Assembly (NCBI GenBank): GCA_900545875.1
Contig: URAQ01000073.1
Coordinates: 1-7,585 of the forward strand
From: an uncultured Collinsella sp.
GTDB taxonomy: Bacteria; Actinomycetota; Coriobacteriia; Coriobacteriales; Coriobacteriaceae
Reading direction: 5' to 3'
DNA: 7,585 bases
Part shown: positions 7,026 through 7,585 of the stretch, in pieces
How the letters are laid out: every line of letters begins with the position of its first letter
How positions within the stretch are numbered: the stretch's first letter is position 1
The notes under the pieces: generated by a model
Told to the model about the DNA's origin: nothing
Databases searched by the model: none
Seen by the model: the letters and a program-made list of their open reading frames with translations, nothing else
Translations under genes and position numbers: made by a program

Positions 7026-7042
7026 AAAGGGACAGTCCCTTT
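7026..7042. terminator. Short hairpin after the ABC operon, possible terminator or dispersed palindrome
   Basis: AAAGGGAC (7026-7033) and GTCCCTTT (7035-7042) are perfectly complementary around one base, giving a 7-bp stem with a 3-nt loop CAG. It begins 8 bp after the second ABC stop codon. The stem ends in TTT and is followed by CTCAC rather than a long T-tract, so termination efficiency is uncertain. It is symmetric and could equally be a small repeated palindrome. Confidence 0.45.
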
Positions 7043-7048
7043 CTCACA

Positions 7049-7077
7049 TTGACAATCGGTTACTCCGCATCGTTAAT
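7049..7077 (+). promoter_or_regulatory. Promoter of the DUF6110/P-type ATPase operon
   Basis: A perfect -35 box TTGACA (7049-7054) is followed after 17 bp by GTTAAT (7072-7077), 4 of 6 with the -10 consensus. The predicted start is near 7084, leaving a leader of about 130 nt before the ATG at 7213. The palindrome at 7085-7104 would lie at +1 to +20. Confidence 0.6.
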
Positions 7078-7084
7078 TTTCAAA

Positions 7085-7104
7085 AGGTTAGCCATGGCTG
7101 ACCT
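7085..7104. promoter_or_regulatory. Palindromic operator candidate, copy B (DUF6110/P-ATPase promoter)
   Basis: AGGTTAGCCATGGCTGACCT is a 20-bp palindrome with 9 of 10 pairs matched. Its inner 16 bases match the copy at 3363-3378 at 14 positions, including the invariant decamer AGCCATGGCT. The half-site AGGTTAG resembles the DtxR/IdeR iron-box half (consensus AGGTTAG-N-CTAACCT), but here the halves are 6 bp apart instead of 1. Its position at the start point suits a repressor. The binding protein is unknown. A DtxR/MntR-type metalloregulator is a reasonable guess. Confidence 0.6.
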
Positions 7105-7143
7105 AGATAGTTAGATAAAATTGAGATATTTCAAAAGCGTGCT

Positions 7144-7197
7144 CGAGCAAACTTGTTTACTCGGGTGCTGAGGCACCGTGCCGCGTCCAATGCGGCA
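7144..7197 (+). ncRNA. Structured 5' leader: three tandem hairpins
   Basis: Three hairpins lie almost end to end in the predicted leader. The first is CGAGCAAAC/GTTTACTCG (7144-7152/7155-7163, one C-A mismatch, 2-nt loop). The second is GGTGC/GCACC with loop TGAG (7164-7177). The third is TGCCGC/GCGGCA with a 7-nt loop (7179-7197). The ribosome site AAAAGGGAGA begins at the foot of the third. None has a T-tract, so they are not intrinsic terminators. They may be a cis-regulatory RNA or a stabilising leader. No known riboswitch class was recognised. Confidence 0.4.
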
Positions 7198-7212
7198 AAA
7201 GGGAGAAGCAAC

Positions 7213-7458
7213 ATGAAGAAGTCGACGTTCAATACCCTGCTTGTCGGTGGCGGTTTTCTGCTTGGCACGGCCGGCATCAAGCTGCTTACCAGCGCTCCGG
7301 TCAAGAATGCCTGCGTGCAGGGTATCGCGTGCGGCATGCGCATCAAGAACGGCTACCAGGACATGGTCGAGCAGGCCAAGGCTAATGTCGACGACATGGT
7401 TGCCGAGGCGGCCTACATCACCCAGAGCGAGGCCGCTGCGGACAAGGCAGCCGAGTAG
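7213..7458 (+). CDS. Small membrane-anchored protein, DUF6110-like
   Basis: The protein has 81 residues. A short basic N-terminus (MKKSTF) leads into a glycine-rich hydrophobic helix (about 7-26, NTLLVGGGFLLGTAGIKLLT). A mid-section follows with CVQGIACGMRIKNGYQ (34-49). The amphipathic, acidic C-terminal helix (50-81) contains the repeat-like AKANVDDMVAEA. The pattern matches my recollection of the small proteins annotated DUF6110, which are usually encoded directly before a heavy-metal P-type ATPase, as here. The function is not known. An accessory or regulatory subunit of the transporter is an inference from this linkage. ATG 7213 is chosen over in-frame TTG and GTG codons upstream because GGGAG (7201-7205) lies 7 nt before it. 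The longer frame from 7153 would run through the leader hairpins. The P-type ATPase starts 18 bp after the stop, so the two share one transcript. Confidence 0.75.
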   Translation: MKKSTFNTLLVGGGFLLGTAGIKLLTSAPVKNACVQGIACGMRIKNGYQDMVEQAKANVDDMVAEAAYITQSEAAADKAAE

Positions 7459-7476
7459 CACTCCCAGGCACAAACT

Positions 7477-7585
7477 ATGAGATTCTCGATTATTAGCGAG
7501 ATCCCCGGCAGGACCCGTCTTCAATTGGCGGGTCCTGTGCCAGAGAGCGATCTCGATGCACTTCTTAAGCTCGGCGGCGATATCG
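7477..7585 (+). CDS. Probable heavy-metal P1B-type ATPase, N-terminal fragment (3'-truncated by window)
   Basis: The frame opens at ATG 7477 and is still open at the window end, giving 36 codons: MRFSIISEIPGRTRLQL and onward. The IPGRTRLQL segment resembles the degenerate HMA-like N-terminal domain (consensus PGRxRL) found before the membrane domain of some P1B ATPases, such as the CtpC/Mn-Zn-type pumps. The usual CxxC metal motif is absent from the visible part. The ribosome site is weak (AGG at 7466-7468), which suggests reinitiation after the DUF6110-like gene 18 bp upstream. These pumps export transition metals across the cytoplasmic membrane. The decisive motifs (DKTGT, the CPx or equivalent membrane motif, and HP) lie outside the window. 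The call therefore rests on this short segment and its neighbour. Confidence 0.65.
   Translation, partial: MRFSIISEIPGRTRLQLAGPVPESDLDALLKLGGDI

Noticed and set aside
7094..7114. Six-codon upstream frame MADLDS in the P-ATPase leader, with AAAAGG before it
   Set aside because: Its ATG is the centre of the palindrome and its ribosome site would be at or upstream of the predicted transcript start. It is probably accidental.
7099..7121. Second promoter using TAAAAT at 7116-7121
   Set aside because: The hexamer is good, but no -35-like sequence lies 16-18 bp upstream. The TTGACA promoter at 7049 is far better.
1..7585. CRISPR arrays, insertion sequences, tRNA or rRNA genes
   Set aside because: No repeat-spacer pattern, transposase-like product, terminal repeats with target duplication, or tRNA/rRNA sequence was seen on either strand.

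Overview
The window looks like the chromosome of a high-GC, host-associated actinobacterium of the Coriobacteriia, most likely Collinsella or a relative. This rests on the G+C-rich codon use and the general look of the proteins and intergenic DNA. It is an inference, because no search was run. All genes appear intact except the two cut by the window edges.

Layout. (1) Bases 1-672 are the 3' end of gatB (amidotransferase subunit B), closed by a clear intrinsic terminator at 729-758. (2) Bases 885-2249 encode an AAA/DUF4143 ATPase of accessory character. It is visibly poorer in G+C than its neighbours. Its promoter carries two nearly identical 22-bp CRP/FNR-like operators nested inside a long inverted repeat. 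(3) Bases 2314-3318 (minus strand) encode an AraC-family regulator with a TTG start. (4) Divergent from it, 3433-5259 and 5260-7017 encode two ABC half-transporters, each with an N-terminal membrane domain and a C-terminal ATPase. They are translationally coupled and surely form a heterodimer. An AraC regulator beside two such half-transporters recalls the YbtA-YbtP-YbtQ and IrtAB iron-siderophore importers, but the substrate cannot be read from sequence. (5) After a short hairpin, a new promoter at 7049-7077 drives an 81-aa membrane-anchored protein (DUF6110-like, 7213-7458). The start of what looks like a heavy-metal P1B-type ATPase follows (7477 to the window end).

How it may work together. 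The most interesting signal is a palindrome, GTKAGCCATGGCTRAC, found in both regulatory regions. One copy lies in the araC/ABC divergent region (3363-3378) and the other in the DUF6110/P-ATPase promoter (7087-7102). Each sits just downstream of a good -10 box, where a repressor would bind. Its outer half-site in the second copy (AGGTTAG) resembles the half-site of the DtxR/IdeR iron box, but the spacing differs. The working hypothesis is a metal-responsive regulon joining an ABC (siderophore-type?) transporter with a metal-exporting P-type ATPase. The P-ATPase transcript also has a leader of about 130 nt containing three back-to-back hairpins.
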